From Trichuris trichiura (taxonomy: Eukaryota > Nematoda > Enoplea > Trichinellida > Trichuridae): 64,000 nucleotides of DNA. The position numbers and the translations under genes are program-made. Under the pieces are notes generated by a model that was not told where the DNA came from, did no database searches, and worked only from the letters and a program-made list of their open reading frames with translations. The first letter of the stretch is position 1. Every line of letters begins with the position of its first letter. Below are positions 11,377-23,483 of this stretch, piece after piece. Location of the stretch: contig JBAJFE010000003.1 in the NCBI GenBank assembly GCA_037903355.1, positions 1 to 64,000 of the forward strand, in the 5' to 3' direction.

Positions 11377-14300
11377 TCAAGGTATTCCGTTGACCTTTTT
11401 CTGAAACCATCCATCCGCTATGGACGGAGTTGTACCAAAAAGCAACTTCTCGCCAGCTTTTATATCTCTGCTAGCGGTCAGAACTACCAGTCGAAGGTTG
11501 TCTTCTTCAGCACGATTTTGATTAAAACGAAAATATCGTACAGATGGCAAAAACTTCCTCAGCTCTGACGGAAATGTACGGAGGTCCAAATCGAGCTCTT
11601 TAAATTGCACATTGCATCCATCAACACCTAAACAATCCAACCTATCAGTACACCAATAAACGCTTAGTCGCATGAACGGCATAAAAAGACAAACTGGTGA
11701 TAATCTGATTCATGCGTGTAGAAAGAATAGCTGCTGTTCTTACCGCGCGTAACGTATTGTCCCACTGCGAGCGGATTAACTGGAAGTGGCGTCATCCACG
11801 TGAGATCGTTTTCTAGCCATTTCTGTCCGCGATCTCGGTAAGTACAAGACCTAGGTTAAACGAAAAGCTGATGAGCATTTTTTTTAGTCGCAGATACAAC
11901 CTCGCTCAACCTTAGTAAGGAAAGTTATTGAAGCGCCCAACCGCACTTTAATTTAAGCCTAATTCTGCCAAGGAGCGCACGGTATGTTACAGAAAATGGA
12001 CTAAGCAACCTTCTATTTTACATGCCGAAACACACAGGACAAAAGCTTTCGAGAGACCAATTTTTAAAAGCGGTATAATCTACTCACATTGTAAATTATC
12101 ATTTAATTAAGATTTGCGTTTCCCAACCACGCGAGGGACCTTTCAAACTACAAAAACTACGTAACCAGATATGACGTCAAAGCAGTTGACGTAAGTATAC
12201 ATTTCTTGGCGGCAGCACAATCAAACAATAACAAAGATTGTTTTAAAAAATAGAACTCTTTTCATAAAAGAGCAATCCTGTCATAGACGCAAATTCTAAC
12301 GAACTGAAAACTTTTCTCTTTTTCGTCTGCGTTTGCATATTTCGAAAAGACGCTCCATCAACTGCCTAATGTTCATTACAACAACATGGATGCAATATCC
12401 GACCTGCAAAGTCTATTAGCAGTAGAAAACATTCACCGCAACAGCTGATACAAACCCAATGAAGCTCCGGTCACGCAATGCAACAAATGTTTCTACGGAT
12501 AAAAGAACAGGCCATCAAATGACTTAATATATGCAAAAAAAGTAAGCAAAGTTTAACATGATAGGCATATATTCGATATTGTCAGCACGTTCTTGAAGGG
12601 AAATTTACGAGCAGCCCACGTTAGGCGTAATCCCGAATCCATTGACAATCTTTTCCTTCGAGCATTGGCAAAGGCGGCCTATAGCACGAGCAACTCGCGT
12701 CAACACTAATGGGGGTGAACGCCCAGGGAAAGCAATTCCATTTCAACGAAAGTGAGTGCAATTCGAAACTGTCTACGATGTCGTCAAATTGTGATGGAAA
12801 ACCGCGTAGGCTTTTCAGCGGCAAACAAAATTCCATTTCCCCAAGTTGCCTTACGTTTTCATTCACGAAAAAAAGTCGACAACACCGACCGGTGAACGCT
12901 GAGCAAGATGAAATGATCGTCCAGCGGGAACGCGCGCATGTCATTCACGCTAGCCAAATGGAAAGCACTTGCAAGGTCACGCAAGGAAAACTTGTAACGA
13001 ACAAGTCAATTTCAGCTCGAACGAAATGTGACAAAAGAAGAAAAAATTACTTCAGACGCAAACCGCACTTACTGTACATATGTTGAATCTAATTCTAATT
13101 TTGTTACGTTAAATGCATTATTGGCGAAGCTTTCGGAAATCACCGGTTCCTGTCCTCAGCGCATAAGCAATGGCAGAACGCATGCTGAAGGTTGCAATCG
13201 GTGATTCCCGAAAGTTTTGCCAACAGAGCACTTAGCGACTGGTATTTCTGTATGGAGATTATAAGCTTCCACACATCCGCTAGGAGTTTCATTTTCTATC
13301 CAATTCTACCAAAAACAGATAGAAGAAAGTTGCGACACCCTTACGCTAACCTTAACGCTTAAAGAAATTGGAAAGCATTTGGCTTAAATGTCTTGCAGCT
13401 TTTGAACGCTGACGCAACGAAGGTAGTATGTTCGCAATCCTAATTGTTGCTTGCCGTCTTCGGAAATTTAACGCAAAAGCTGGTTTAGGACACTACAAAA
13501 ATTTATAGACGCCATCAATTGAAAGTCACCGTGTCAACAACCATTTACGCATAGGCAAAGGAAGAAATCAATCCGTAAAACACTTGGCCAACCGAAAGTG
13601 ACATGCGCTGATACTATCACATGAAAGGGTGTTCTGATAAGCTGTCAATCAAAATCTATAAGCAACCTATCGACGGGTCGACGCATTTAGATATTCACTT
13701 TCTTCTAACATGGCACGATGTATACGTATATGATTTTCATGTTCATGTTCTGCGTCCGATCGTAACCTTTCAAGGATAGGCAGTCTACTAGAGAATGCGT
13801 GATTAAATGAGACCCAAATGTATGAGCGCAAAAACGAACAAAGGCTTAGAACGCTGTTCCGCTCGAATGAATAGCAGAGCGCCCCTTAGAGCAAAAGAGA
13901 ATTGCAACAACACGAAATTAAGCAAAGCAGCGTAATTCTAGGGCGAGAAAGTTCGCTTTTAAACAAAAACATTTCCTCTGCTTATGATCACATAGTATGC
14001 TACGTGATCATCATATTCGATTACCGTACCACAGCGACAATTTGAAAAAATTGAGGCAACAGCGGACACAGTTATTTGTCGGACTAAAATTCTAACAAAT
14101 TTTAACGCGCACTGCCCATTGGCGCGCCTTACTGAATCTTCCATTCGCGCCAGCTGAGCAATTTGTCTCCAAACAAACATGTTTAAGGACATTATTTTAC
14201 GAAGCAGTGAGGACGCTGCCGGTTGCGTTCTCTTATTGGCAACAAAAATCAAAGACCGCCTAATCCCCTTGCAGCCATTCTTTGGCCCGAACAAAATTTC

Positions 14301-14934
14301 ACTTTTAAAAACCGGAAAGATCTTTACGCCAATCAATAAAAATCCGTCGCTTTGCAAGGCTTCTATTTTCTTAGCGCTCGCACCTGTTGGCGTCCCAGGG
14401 ACGGCAAGTTTGCTCAGGCTAAATGACAGCTAGAAGCGTTACACTCAAAACAAAGTTGCATCTGCGGCAGTATCGATTGCCTAAGGTTGAAGGATTTAAA
14501 AATCGCAACCTCGTTGTTGTACCTGTATATAAGTCGAGCAAGACCATTTCCGTTGGCGTCAATTTCTATACCATCCTGACACTTGTAAACATAATGATTG
14601 CGCAATACGGAGCATATTTTTGTCTCGTTTGCACTGTATACGGTACCTGAACACGATGGCGCATAAGCTACGCTCGTGAGAGTAACGGGTGATCACCTGG
14701 ATAAATGCAAACAACGCTATTCTTTTTTATTTTGCCGTCGCAAATCACAACGCCACTGCTTGTTCTTTCTATTGCAAATCCAATCGCCTGACGCATCGCC
14801 TCCATTGTGATCCGTCTAAGAGCTGCACTACCGTAGGCTTCATACTTCCTAAAAGCATCCGAAACTTCAGGCCATTTTTTACGCTTTGCCCGCGTCCAAC
14901 ATACGCGTACAATCGCTGTTCGGCGCAGACAACG
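11377..14934 (-). CDS. SETD9-like SET-domain protein (5' end incomplete)
   Basis: Four exons join in frame: about 14697-14934, 14523-14646, 11744-11850 and 11377-11627. The product carries landmarks of the SETD9 family as I recall it: a VVCIYPG/TVYSANE segment, NHYVYKCQDGIEIDANGNG, an IYRSC...RDR junction, NPLAVGQYV, FPSELRKFLPSVRY, and a C-terminal LVVLTASRDIKAGEKLL. Junctions fit in phase (AG|G gives the Arg before SC). The protein is presumably a lysine methyltransferase relative, but the NNCSND-like motif expected after GQYV reads TRGVDG, and the final YY of the family is absent (LLFGTTPS), so activity is doubtful. The intron 11851-14522 is unusually long for this locus (2.67 kb). A start codon was not found upstream of 14934. 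Confidence 0.75.
11851..14522 (-). other. Long intron of the SETD9-like gene
   Basis: Donor follows ATATACAG at 14523; acceptor CCTAG precedes 11850. The region holds open frames on both strands (12621-12944 minus, 12709-13086 plus with an ATG and a lysine/cysteine-rich product, 13959-14357 minus) but none with a domain. A nested gene on the plus strand at 12709 is possible but unsupported. Confidence 0.55.
13121..13223. ncRNA. Imperfect about 103-nt hairpin in the SETD9-like intron
   Basis: The arms ttggcgaagctttcgg... and ...cgaaagttttgccaa pair over most of about 45 nt, including the internal match atcaccgg/tcggtgat, and leave a loop of about 20-25 nt. It lies inside the 2.67 kb intron of the SET gene. 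The size is that of an intronic pre-miRNA or a degenerate inverted-repeat element. Mature arms and the transcribed strand cannot be decided from sequence. Confidence 0.4.
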
Positions 14935-15151
14935 CTTTCAGACTACTACATCAACATTGACTAAACATTTTTTGAAAAAAAAACACTAAATTGAAAACTT
15001 TACGAAACAGTGTTGCCAAGCGGGCAGTATGCTTTGCTCCCTTGGCCAAGTACACGTGTGCGTGTGTCTAAGTTGGGTGGCTTCCGGCGCGCCCCTTTGG
15101 TCGCGTTGGAAATTTTTCAATAGCCATTACAGGTGCGCATCGACTCAGGCC

Positions 15152-15183
15152 GGCTGCCTATTAGGCTATTGCCTAATGGGCAG
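15152..15183. other. Small near-perfect stem-loop
   Basis: gctgcctattaggc and gcctaatgggcagc pair over 14 bp around a TATT loop. The single difference is a G-U pair in a plus-strand transcript. It lies between the SETD9-like gene and the unresolved region that follows. Function unknown; it is shorter than a typical pre-miRNA stem. Confidence 0.45.
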
Positions 15184-15513
15184 CTATTTTTGAACAGTTA
15201 ATTTCCGCTCGCCAAAGTCACCTTGACGATTTGATAGGAACCTCTTAAGTATAAAATTTTCACATTTCTCCTTCGCGCCAATTGGACATATCACAATAAG
15301 CGTCGTTAAAGGCCATTTCCGTTGACAGTGAGAGGACAATATGACGAATGAACGTCATGAATCCGCAATGCGTTGCGCTAGTCTGTATGGAATTGGGAAT
15401 ACGTCCAGCGTCAACTAGGCACGCACTTGCGCGCGCACCACATTGGCGCTTCGACTAACAAGTACTCTCAGCTTTGGGGAAACGGTTTCAACATTGATTT
15501 CTTCTATTTGCAT

Positions 15514-16231
15514 TCATCGTTTGCCCAACAAAGAACGGCGGCAACTAATCTTGTCGAAAACTGTTAATATGTCTGCACGTTGTGATGGCAATAAATTTGC
15601 CATCGCCTTGTAATTGCAATCTGGACCAGCTCGCCCTACAAGGCTTTCCCCAAAGCGTAAGGTTGAAAGGCGGAGAAAAAACGTTAAAAACCTTCCGCCT
15701 GTCACGTCTATTGACTCGGCTATATTGGGCGTTCAAAAGGGAACCCTCTTACTCGCATCATACTTGACTAAGGATGACGGCAGATATGGATCGCTCGTCA
15801 AGCATGCCGCCAGGGCCAAACGCCTCACTGCTTAATAGAAAATAGTGAGGCATATCGGCCGCAGATGGCAAAGCCAAAAAAAACCGCTAAGCGGACCAAA
15901 AGGAAACGTGATGAAAATGTGAAAGTTTGCTCACTTACTCTTTCACGCAATTCTCCAACGTCAAACAGATCTTTAACAGTTGGCTTGTGATGGCTGCTGT
16001 CTCGTCGGCCGGTCCCTTGGGATCAGCAGGAGCGGCAGGAGGAGGAGGAAAAGACGCAGAAAGAGAATGGTTTGCTATCACCGGTGCTTCGACCGCTTCA
16101 GGTGGTGGGCCCTCAGCGTCAACTGCAGACTCTGTCCCGTGTGTCTGACATTCGTACAAAGCCGCTTTCTTTTTGGCTGGACCGAAACGACGCCTAAGAC
16201 TAGCCAATGTTCTCTGCACAAAAAGTACCAT
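15514..16231 (-). CDS. Hypothetical protein, tentative exons
   Basis: An exon-like frame at 15935-16231 encodes a basic start followed by a Pro/Ala-rich stretch and ends CVKE next to a strong donor (GTAAGTGAG). A possible continuation is the frame at 15514-15705 (about 50 codons after a CAATATAG acceptor, stop at 15514). A linking exon around 15780-15840 is conjectural. I recognise no domain. Plus-strand frames overlap the same DNA, and only one strand can be right at each place. Confidence 0.25.
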
Positions 16232-16253
16232 TGCCTTATAGGGTCGCTTTCAG

Positions 16254-16580
16254 TCTTTTAAAGTTCGGTGTCAAAATGAATTAGGTGGAATAAAAGAAGA
16301 TGTTCAAATCGACCCGTCGGATTGGACAGCCAAAGGGACCATCTCATGGATTAAGCATGAAGCAACTCTTTTCTACAAAGAGTACGCTGGTAGTCGCTGG
16401 TTGGCGGCGTTGCTGGTAGCCTTTCCCAATCAGATTGATCCATTTCTGACGCTCACTACTCTGTCAAAGCAAAGTAACAAACGCCAACTCGTCACGTCCG
16501 TCAAATGGCACTGCCTTAGTGGACCTCAACTGGGCAATACGTACGACCAATTACGCAAACTAGTTATTTGCGAATGGTGA
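16254..16580 (+). CDS. Hypothetical protein exon, unrecognised
   Basis: After a good acceptor (GCTTTCAG) 108 codons stay open to a TGA. The residue mix is protein-like, with tryptophans spaced as in a folded domain (SDWTAK, SWIKHE, SRWLAALL, VKWHCL). Near the end a GAATG|GTGAGC donor could send it to a further exon. A possible first exon lies at 15865-15990, starting ATG with a Lys/Arg-rich, NLS-like stretch (MAKPKKTAKRTKRKR). I do not recognise the family. This stretch is too long to dismiss, but the gene model is unresolved. Confidence 0.35.
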   Translation, partial: SFKVRCQNELGGIKEDVQIDPSDWTAKGTISWIKHEATLFYKEYAGSRWLAALLVAFPNQIDPFLTLTTLSKQSNKRQLVTSVKWHCLSGPQLGNTYDQLRKLVICEW

Positions 16581-17445
16581 GCAATGATGGACTTCCAATA
16601 GCCCAAAGTCCCGCTATTATACGAAATTTTAAATGGCACCTTTTCTCGGCACTTTACGTGCAAGTGGTAAAAAAAATTTGCAACTTGCCTTCCATCACAG
16701 TCCGTCGCTTCTTCGCGGAAAATAAATGCAACTGCCATTTTCTGTGTTTAGATTAGAGCACCTTTTTTTCGGCACTTTGCAGACATTGCAGCGGGCAATT
16801 CAATTGTACCCTTTGGACTGCCACGGATCTCAGTTGAGCGGTCGATTTCGTTTGCTTTGAAAATGGAACTTTGGCGGGCACCAACGGCAAGCGAAGTACC
16901 ATCTTAGATGGTCGGTCAGAAAATGAATGAAGATTTTTGCTTCGCTTGCTTAGCCGGATGTTCCATCGTCGCCCTTTTTGACTCGGCACTGCCAAGTAAG
17001 GAAGATCCAGTTGAAAAATCGATACTTGGCAACCAGACGGAAATTTGTAAAAAGAGATCTTTCAGGTAAAAAAAATTAATCAGTAGGAACACTGAAACTG
17101 CGTGACGTAAACTAAAGATGGACACGACATGCCAACAGCTACCTTGGATAGTATAGAGCTCTAAAAACGGTCTCCACGGAAGTCAATTCCGTACCATTGT
17201 CAACTGTCAGTCCAACGTGTTGAGAACATATATCTTTCTTTCGTACTTTAAAAACGCTTCTGGAATGATGCCAAGAAAGATTGCGGCATTTAATGGGAAC
17301 ATCAAAATAAGATGAAACGTTGCCACCAGCAATTACGCAATTTCACGGAAAAACGATTCCCGCCAAATCTGTTAGGATCAACGCCTTCTCCCATTCGTCA
17401 TATTTCAAAAACCAATAGGTTCGTGTTGAAGCGTCAAGGCAATGC

Positions 17446-20400
17446 TCACAAGGAGGATCGAACTGTCTGTTGGCGAATAGGTCTTTTTATGCCGCCACTA
17501 CCCCTACGCTTGTCAATATTTATGGGAGCGGAAATGGTGGGCTTTTCGGGCACTCTGAAGAACACTTTCTTAGGTTCGCCAACCCTCCATTTTGTCATCT
17601 TCGACTTGTCCAACAACCGAGTAGAAATGGTAGCCGAACCTGTCTGCAAGTAGGCACGCTAGGCTGAACGCCACCTTAACGTAACTAAAAATGGCCAACC
17701 TTTCGAACATCTATCACAAATGACGTTGTAAAATATCCCGTCTCGATGGACACTTCTTTTATCAATGATGTTGGCGTATTTTGCTGAAAGCCGAACTAAG
17801 CAACTCGCCAGTACTGTTTCATTGTTGTTACCTCTGCGACAGGTTTGGAAGAGCCGACAGGTCCATTCGATTCATCCATGGACATTTGAAGTTTGAGCTG
17901 CACGTATTTACTTTCGCGCAATGGACGCTTCCGGCTTGAGCGAGTCTTGACAACTCCTTCAATTTTGATCACAAGATGTTCTCCAATGTTTAGCGCTGTA
18001 GCGTCCGATGAGGAGTGGCTTTCAGGAGTCACTTTAAGCTGGTGAAAACAAGACTTGTTCGGCACGACGGCGCAGTTCCACAAATCCAAACCTTAATGGT
18101 CGTTTGTTGGCCGGTGTGAAAGAACGAAATGGGCACTGGAAAAGGTGGCCATCGGAAAGCGGAAAAGAAACGCAGCAGCAAGCTGGAAGCGTTTTCGGGA
18201 TTCAATTGAATTCGGTCTTCCAGCTTGTCAACACCTTTGTTCAAGTCGTTTAAAAAGCTGACCATCCAAGGATATGGGCATTGAATACTTTGCATTCTTA
18301 AGCGAGCTTTCCCTCTGAGCAGTAGGAATAAATACAAATGAGAGCTGCTTGAAACACGACCTGCTAACCATTACTTCGAATGAGCAGTGGTAAAAGATTC
18401 CAAAGCTGATTTAAGCAAGAAGATAGTACTTTCAAAGGCAGTTACGCACTGGACGGATTTCGGATCGCAGTCGAAGCAGCTCTCCTTCAAATGATGCAAA
18501 TTCGTTGACAGTTTCGACAGCGCAACAACTTGCGTTGACAGCTGCAAGAATTTAAATATAGGCACTAGATGTTAGGCGTAGTTTGAATTTGCGTACGCGT
18601 AGCGCCAAAACACTGTCGCACCAACCGACTTGTGCAATGATAAGTGCAACATCTGCCATAATTGCCAGAGATCGCTTGCGTACCTTGCACCACTCCAAGG
18701 CGAACCACAGGGAACCGTGTTTCTCGTTGAGAGCCTAAAATTAAGTAACTACTTTAGTCGCAGGAAAAGGACTGCCGGCAGATGAACCTGAAGGAGGCAA
18801 ATGGCTTCGCTGTAGGCTACTTGCGCATTGCGTAAGCATGTTCGCAACGACAGCGAATTGGAACAAAGTTGAAAAAATAGCGAAGATATCGCTCCTTCAG
18901 CTTTAGAAATTATAAGCAAAGCGCGCAACCAGGAAAGACTGGTGCTCAGTTTCTATAACAATCAAATGGATGCACTCTAGTGGAACAAATGAGAAAAAAG
19001 TGCCTACCGCATTGCTTAGATAATCAAATGTCTCCGTTGCAAGGTTAAAATAGCCAACGCAAAGAGCGTGACAGCCGAACTGATACAACTGCCAGCAGTT
19101 ATCCGCCAAATCAAGAACAGACTGGAATTTTAGCGTGCCATCGCAAGTTGGAGGCATCAGAAAGTAGAAAACGTTCTGATCGAACGGTATAACCGTAAGG
19201 TAGCTGGAATCGATCTTCGAGCAGCACAGACGAAGCACTTCTGGAGAATGATCGCAAAGAAAACGAAGACTTTTTAGCAACTCCCCACTGTAGGCTAAAG
19301 ACAAAAAATTAACAAAAGCATGCTAAAATATATACGACTAAAGAGTTACGCAATAAGTCCACCAACTTTTGTACGATTAATACGACACGGTTCACGTCAA
19401 CAATGAATTCAATAGACTTGTCGAAACTAAAGCACGCTCAAGATGTTTTAGCATTAAGCAAGTAAAACTGACAAGACACAAACTGCAGAAGAGTTCAAAC
19501 TTTTGAAAGCTACTTATTTATCCCAGCCACGTAAGCAGCCTACCGTAGTTTACAAAATGCAGGTCCTTTTCTGAAAAAATGCGCATCTTCCTGTCCTATC
19601 GTATTGTTAAGCATGAGGATCGTCCTATTTCGCTCTGACATAAACCTAAACCGAAACCTAATCGTTACGTTCGACTTTGGGCTTAGGTAAGGGCAAAACT
19701 AAGAAGCTTATGATTCAGCTCAAGCTTAAGCGAGAGCGGCAAATGATGATTTTCGTGCTTGCCAGTGAAGGCAGAATAGGATCGCAGGAGCTTTTTGAAA
19801 ACGAACTTGCATTCAGTTACTTACGGTAGATAGTTTTGGGCTCTGGGACACACCTCCGCGTGAAAGTCTACAAACGTGCTTACGGCACTTAAGAAGGCAT
19901 GCAGCACTATAATTGGGACAAAACTAAAAAGCGCGTTTTTAACACTCAAAAAAAATGATCTGCGTATTTTCTTCGATGTTGCGGTCTATGGCTACAACTC
20001 GTCTCGAAACCCAAGCTGAAGGCAAAACTAAGTGAAACGCAATTTGCTCAGTCTAGCAGATAGTAATTCTTCCGGCGGGTGAATAGACAACCAAAACTTA
20101 AAAGTTTACTGGCTGACTTAGCCGAAAGATTAATGAGTCACTGCTGCGAAAAGTTCCCGCGCGATTTCTACTTACCGCGTGAAGGAATGATAAGCGAAAT
20201 TAGGAAGCGGATCACCACAGGGACGTCCTGGGCACCTTCCAATGCGCAATACTGAACCACAACATCAACGAAAGACTAAAAAGCACACTTATCACATTAC
20301 ATAATAACAAAAAAGACTTTTCAACCGAACATAAAGAAATGACCAGTTAGGATGCTGCGAGTATTTTTTATTCGACGTAACTTTCGTCAATTATGTTCAC

Positions 20401-22319
20401 CCCGCCCACAACGTCTCCGCTCAGAAGTGTATTCTGAGAAAAGCTATCGTAAGTTAAATTTAATTTGAAAATTTTCTCATACAGCCTGAGGATCATTTTT
20501 CTTTGTATACTTGGAGATCCTACAGAAGAATACGGTAGGCTGCGGCGACGTTCATTTTAGTTCTACCGCAACACTCAAAGCCTAACTTGTTATTTTTACA
20601 AACACGATTTTAAAGATTTCGTATTCTTAAAATAAAAAAACCTTGAAATTATCTGCGGAGCAGCTTTTGTCAATTTCAGTGACATCCAAAAATGACAATG
20701 AATAAAAGATCCAACTGGAAAATTCTTGGCTCAGCGAATTGCGCAGGTCGGAATTGCCTAAACAGGTCGATTTATTATTTTTTTAAGAGCCGACAAATTA
20801 ACAAATGGAAAGCTTACCGGAAAACTGAATCAAATTGCACAAAATTCCCAGACAGCAAACGTACTCGTCGAATGAGTCGGCGAATATCGTCGATGTGCTA
20901 AGCAGTACAATGGGAGAGTCTAAACCAAAAAAATTGAACTACAGAATTAAAAAAGATGAATTAAACAACTCTTACTTTCATTTAAATCCCACGTTTTCAA
21001 CTGGGCGTGCTTCGTTGCTAAACTGAGTACTCGTAGAAGCTCCAGCTTAAACTCTGGTACAGAGGAGGAAATAAACGTCGAAGAAAGTTTCTAAACGCAT
21101 TCTTTTACAAGCAGTTACTAATGAAACAACGCGCCACTTATTACATTGACCTCGTCTTGGCCGAACCCACGAGGACATTTTTGAACAAAAGAATAGAAGC
21201 AACGAGCAGCGCGTGTTTTTAGACGGACGTTGTAGTCACCTTCGATTAACGAAAAGAGCAGTTCAAGCTGGATTTGACATCGTATTAGCCGAAAGTTCTA
21301 ATGTTAAAATAACCTCACATTATCAGCTCTTAAAGATGGATTCATGACGCATAATTTGGTGAGCGTCCGCAAAAGAGTGTTTGCAAAAACCACATTGCCA
21401 ACATTCAACATTAGCTTTGAACGGCAGAACCTGAACATCACAAATAGAGGCGCGCTTACCGTAGCGTTAATTGGCTCTTACGTAATCATCGCTGTTCCTC
21501 CAATGTTGGTCGTTTGCATGTACTGAAGTATTGGTATTAGCATAATTTTGATCTCAATAGGAAAACAGAAAGATTCTAGCATCTCCGACACTAGAGGTAC
21601 AATGATGTTGGCAAAGTGCCTAAAGAAACTTTAGTAAATTTTCTAGTGTGATAAGTGTGTAAGAGGCAACTTTGAATATCTGCAAAATCTCTTGGCAGCT
21701 AGAATAGCTTCCCTAAGTTCCAATTGATCGTGCGAATGGAGAGCATCGCGAACGAACATTTGCACCTCCTTAGAATCGCTCAATACAGGCGCCAGAAGTC
21801 CCACAAGCCTAAAAAAGAAAACAATTGAACATGACGACAATGAAGTAACGAGGAAAACCTGAGAGTTTGCGCTCGGGCGTCTACATCGTTGCTATAGTAG
21901 ACGGACAAGAGCGGTTTGCCTATTTGATCTGGATTAAAGGTTTTTCCAATGTGCTCCATGGAACTTTGAAAAGCTTGGACGACGTGGCGCCGCACGAAGT
22001 TAGGTCTGCACCCGAACGAAGTTAATACAAATCAATACATCGAAAAAGTTTATCACCCTCTTCGAAAGGCTTCCACCAATCGTATGAACAATGCATTAAC
22101 TAGGAAGGGAAAATTATGCTTATTCAAAACAACGTTTACCCTGCTGATCGCTTTAACTTGGTCAACAACGTTCGGCGAATTCAAGCCTTAAAAAAGCGTA
22201 TCGAAAAACCATAAATAGGCGAGGCATAAACAAAACAAGAATGTACCTGCATCCAACTGCACAATGGCGTCACTAACGTCCGATGCATCCTGTTCTGAAT
22301 AATAAGATAAATGCTTCAT
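17446..22319 (-). CDS. INTS7: Integrator complex subunit 7 (INTS7)
   Basis: Scaffold-type HEAT/ARM subunit of Integrator, the nuclear complex that processes snRNA 3' ends and attenuates RNA polymerase II. The start at 22319 opens MKHLSYYSEQDASDVSDAI. The next exons match the INTS7 N-terminus: an NFPFLVNALFIRLVEAFR segment, then LLSVYYSNDVDARAQTLR (human VIHSNDPVARAITLR) and RDALHSHDQLELREAILAAKRF (human SHDNVEVEAAVFAAANF). The C-terminal exons read PFPVPISFFHTGQ, LVIKIEGVVKTRS (human LALKVEGVVQHGS), TGYFTTSFVIDV and TISTRLLDKSKMTKWRVG, then PKKVFFRVPEKP, and end at the stop at 17446. Many short exons between 18370 and 21600 were not individually delimited. Transcribed in the same direction as TSG101 and eIF2-alpha upstream. 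Confidence 0.85.
19640..19700. repeat. Dispersed telomere-like CCTAAA repeat, copy 2
   Basis: Contains ataaacctaaaccgaaacct then cgttacg and, inverted, gggcttaggtaagg. It falls inside the INTS7 span, presumably in an intron. Related to copies at 8330 and 33040. Confidence 0.5.
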
Positions 22320-23483
22320 GCCTACCAAATCTTCAACTTCTAAAAGGTAACCGCAGATTCAATGTTATTCACAAACAAATAGCTTTAGATGGGAAAATGC
22401 AGCCTAGCTTTAGCGAGAACTCCTAATGGCTGAAGTACACTGACGTAAAGTTGCTCGCGTATGTTGAATAGATAATAGTCACGTTTGTTCGTAAAAATGT
22501 TAACTTTCAACACGCCCGGAAAATGTGTGATCGAGTATTATGACATTTTTAAATAGAAACTTTAACAGCAGATGGAGCCTACTGTATTTTTAAATGACAT
22601 GCAGGTTTGGTAGGTTAGCAGCTGCTGCGCATTTTGTTATTTCGTAAATTATAGCTCAGCGACATTTAAGCTTATGGGTACAATCTTTTCAGCAGACTTT
22701 CCGCTCTCCGCAACGGTTATAATGTTACGGAATGAAAAAGAAGCCGGTCACTTCTCGCTCCTCAAAGTTTTTGCAAAATAATCAGAAATTGTGGTAGCTT
22801 TGCAAATTTACTGGCCCCATCTATTGGCTGGAAACAGATGCCGCTACGGTTATTTAAGCATGCACTTCGGACTCCTCTTTTAGCGTATTCTGCATTAAAC
22901 ATGATTGTTGTTAACCCGACTAATTGAACATTAAAGTCAAAAATCTTTGTCCTCTTATGCCATCATTTTACTCAGCTGCTCGAAAAAATTTTGGTGTGCC
23001 ACCTTTGTTCGATTTTTCGTTGATTGCTAACTAGCCGTTAATAGACTTTTTACTTCTTGTGTTGGCAGGCGAAATACTTGAATTTCAGTCAAAAGTCCGC
23101 TTTATTGCGCTTATACAAATTCAAATTGCTGAATTACACATAACATCCTGACTATCATGATATATTACTGTAGTGTAGCCTAAACGCAATTTGAACAGCT
23201 CGTGCGGAAGCAAAGCAACGGCTTATCCGCTTTACGGTTGAATAAATCGGTGAGCAAGTCTAACAAACGCTGTAATGGTACAATAAGAGAACTGTCGCAA
23301 GTACGGGCAAAAAACAGAAGCAGAATTGAGATACTAAAGGAATGGCGTTGAACGGCGGCACCGGCAAAGATCGCCAATCAAACAAGTTTATACGCTTTAA
23401 AATAAGGTATACGTGAATTGAGAGAAGCACTTCAAAGTACGCGTAGAGCGGGAAAGCCCAAGCTTTAATGATGTTTGCTTGAA
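22320..23483. other. Spacer between TSG101 and INTS7
   Basis: About 1.16 kb between the TSG101 stop and the INTS7 start. No open frame here shows homology that I recognise. It should hold the 3' UTR of TSG101 and the 5' leader or promoter of INTS7. Confidence 0.5.

Noticed and set aside
12709..13086. 125-codon plus-strand frame with an ATG inside the SETD9-like intron
   Set aside because: Lys/Ser/Cys-rich product without a domain; an overlapping minus-strand frame of similar length exists. Left unannotated as a gene.
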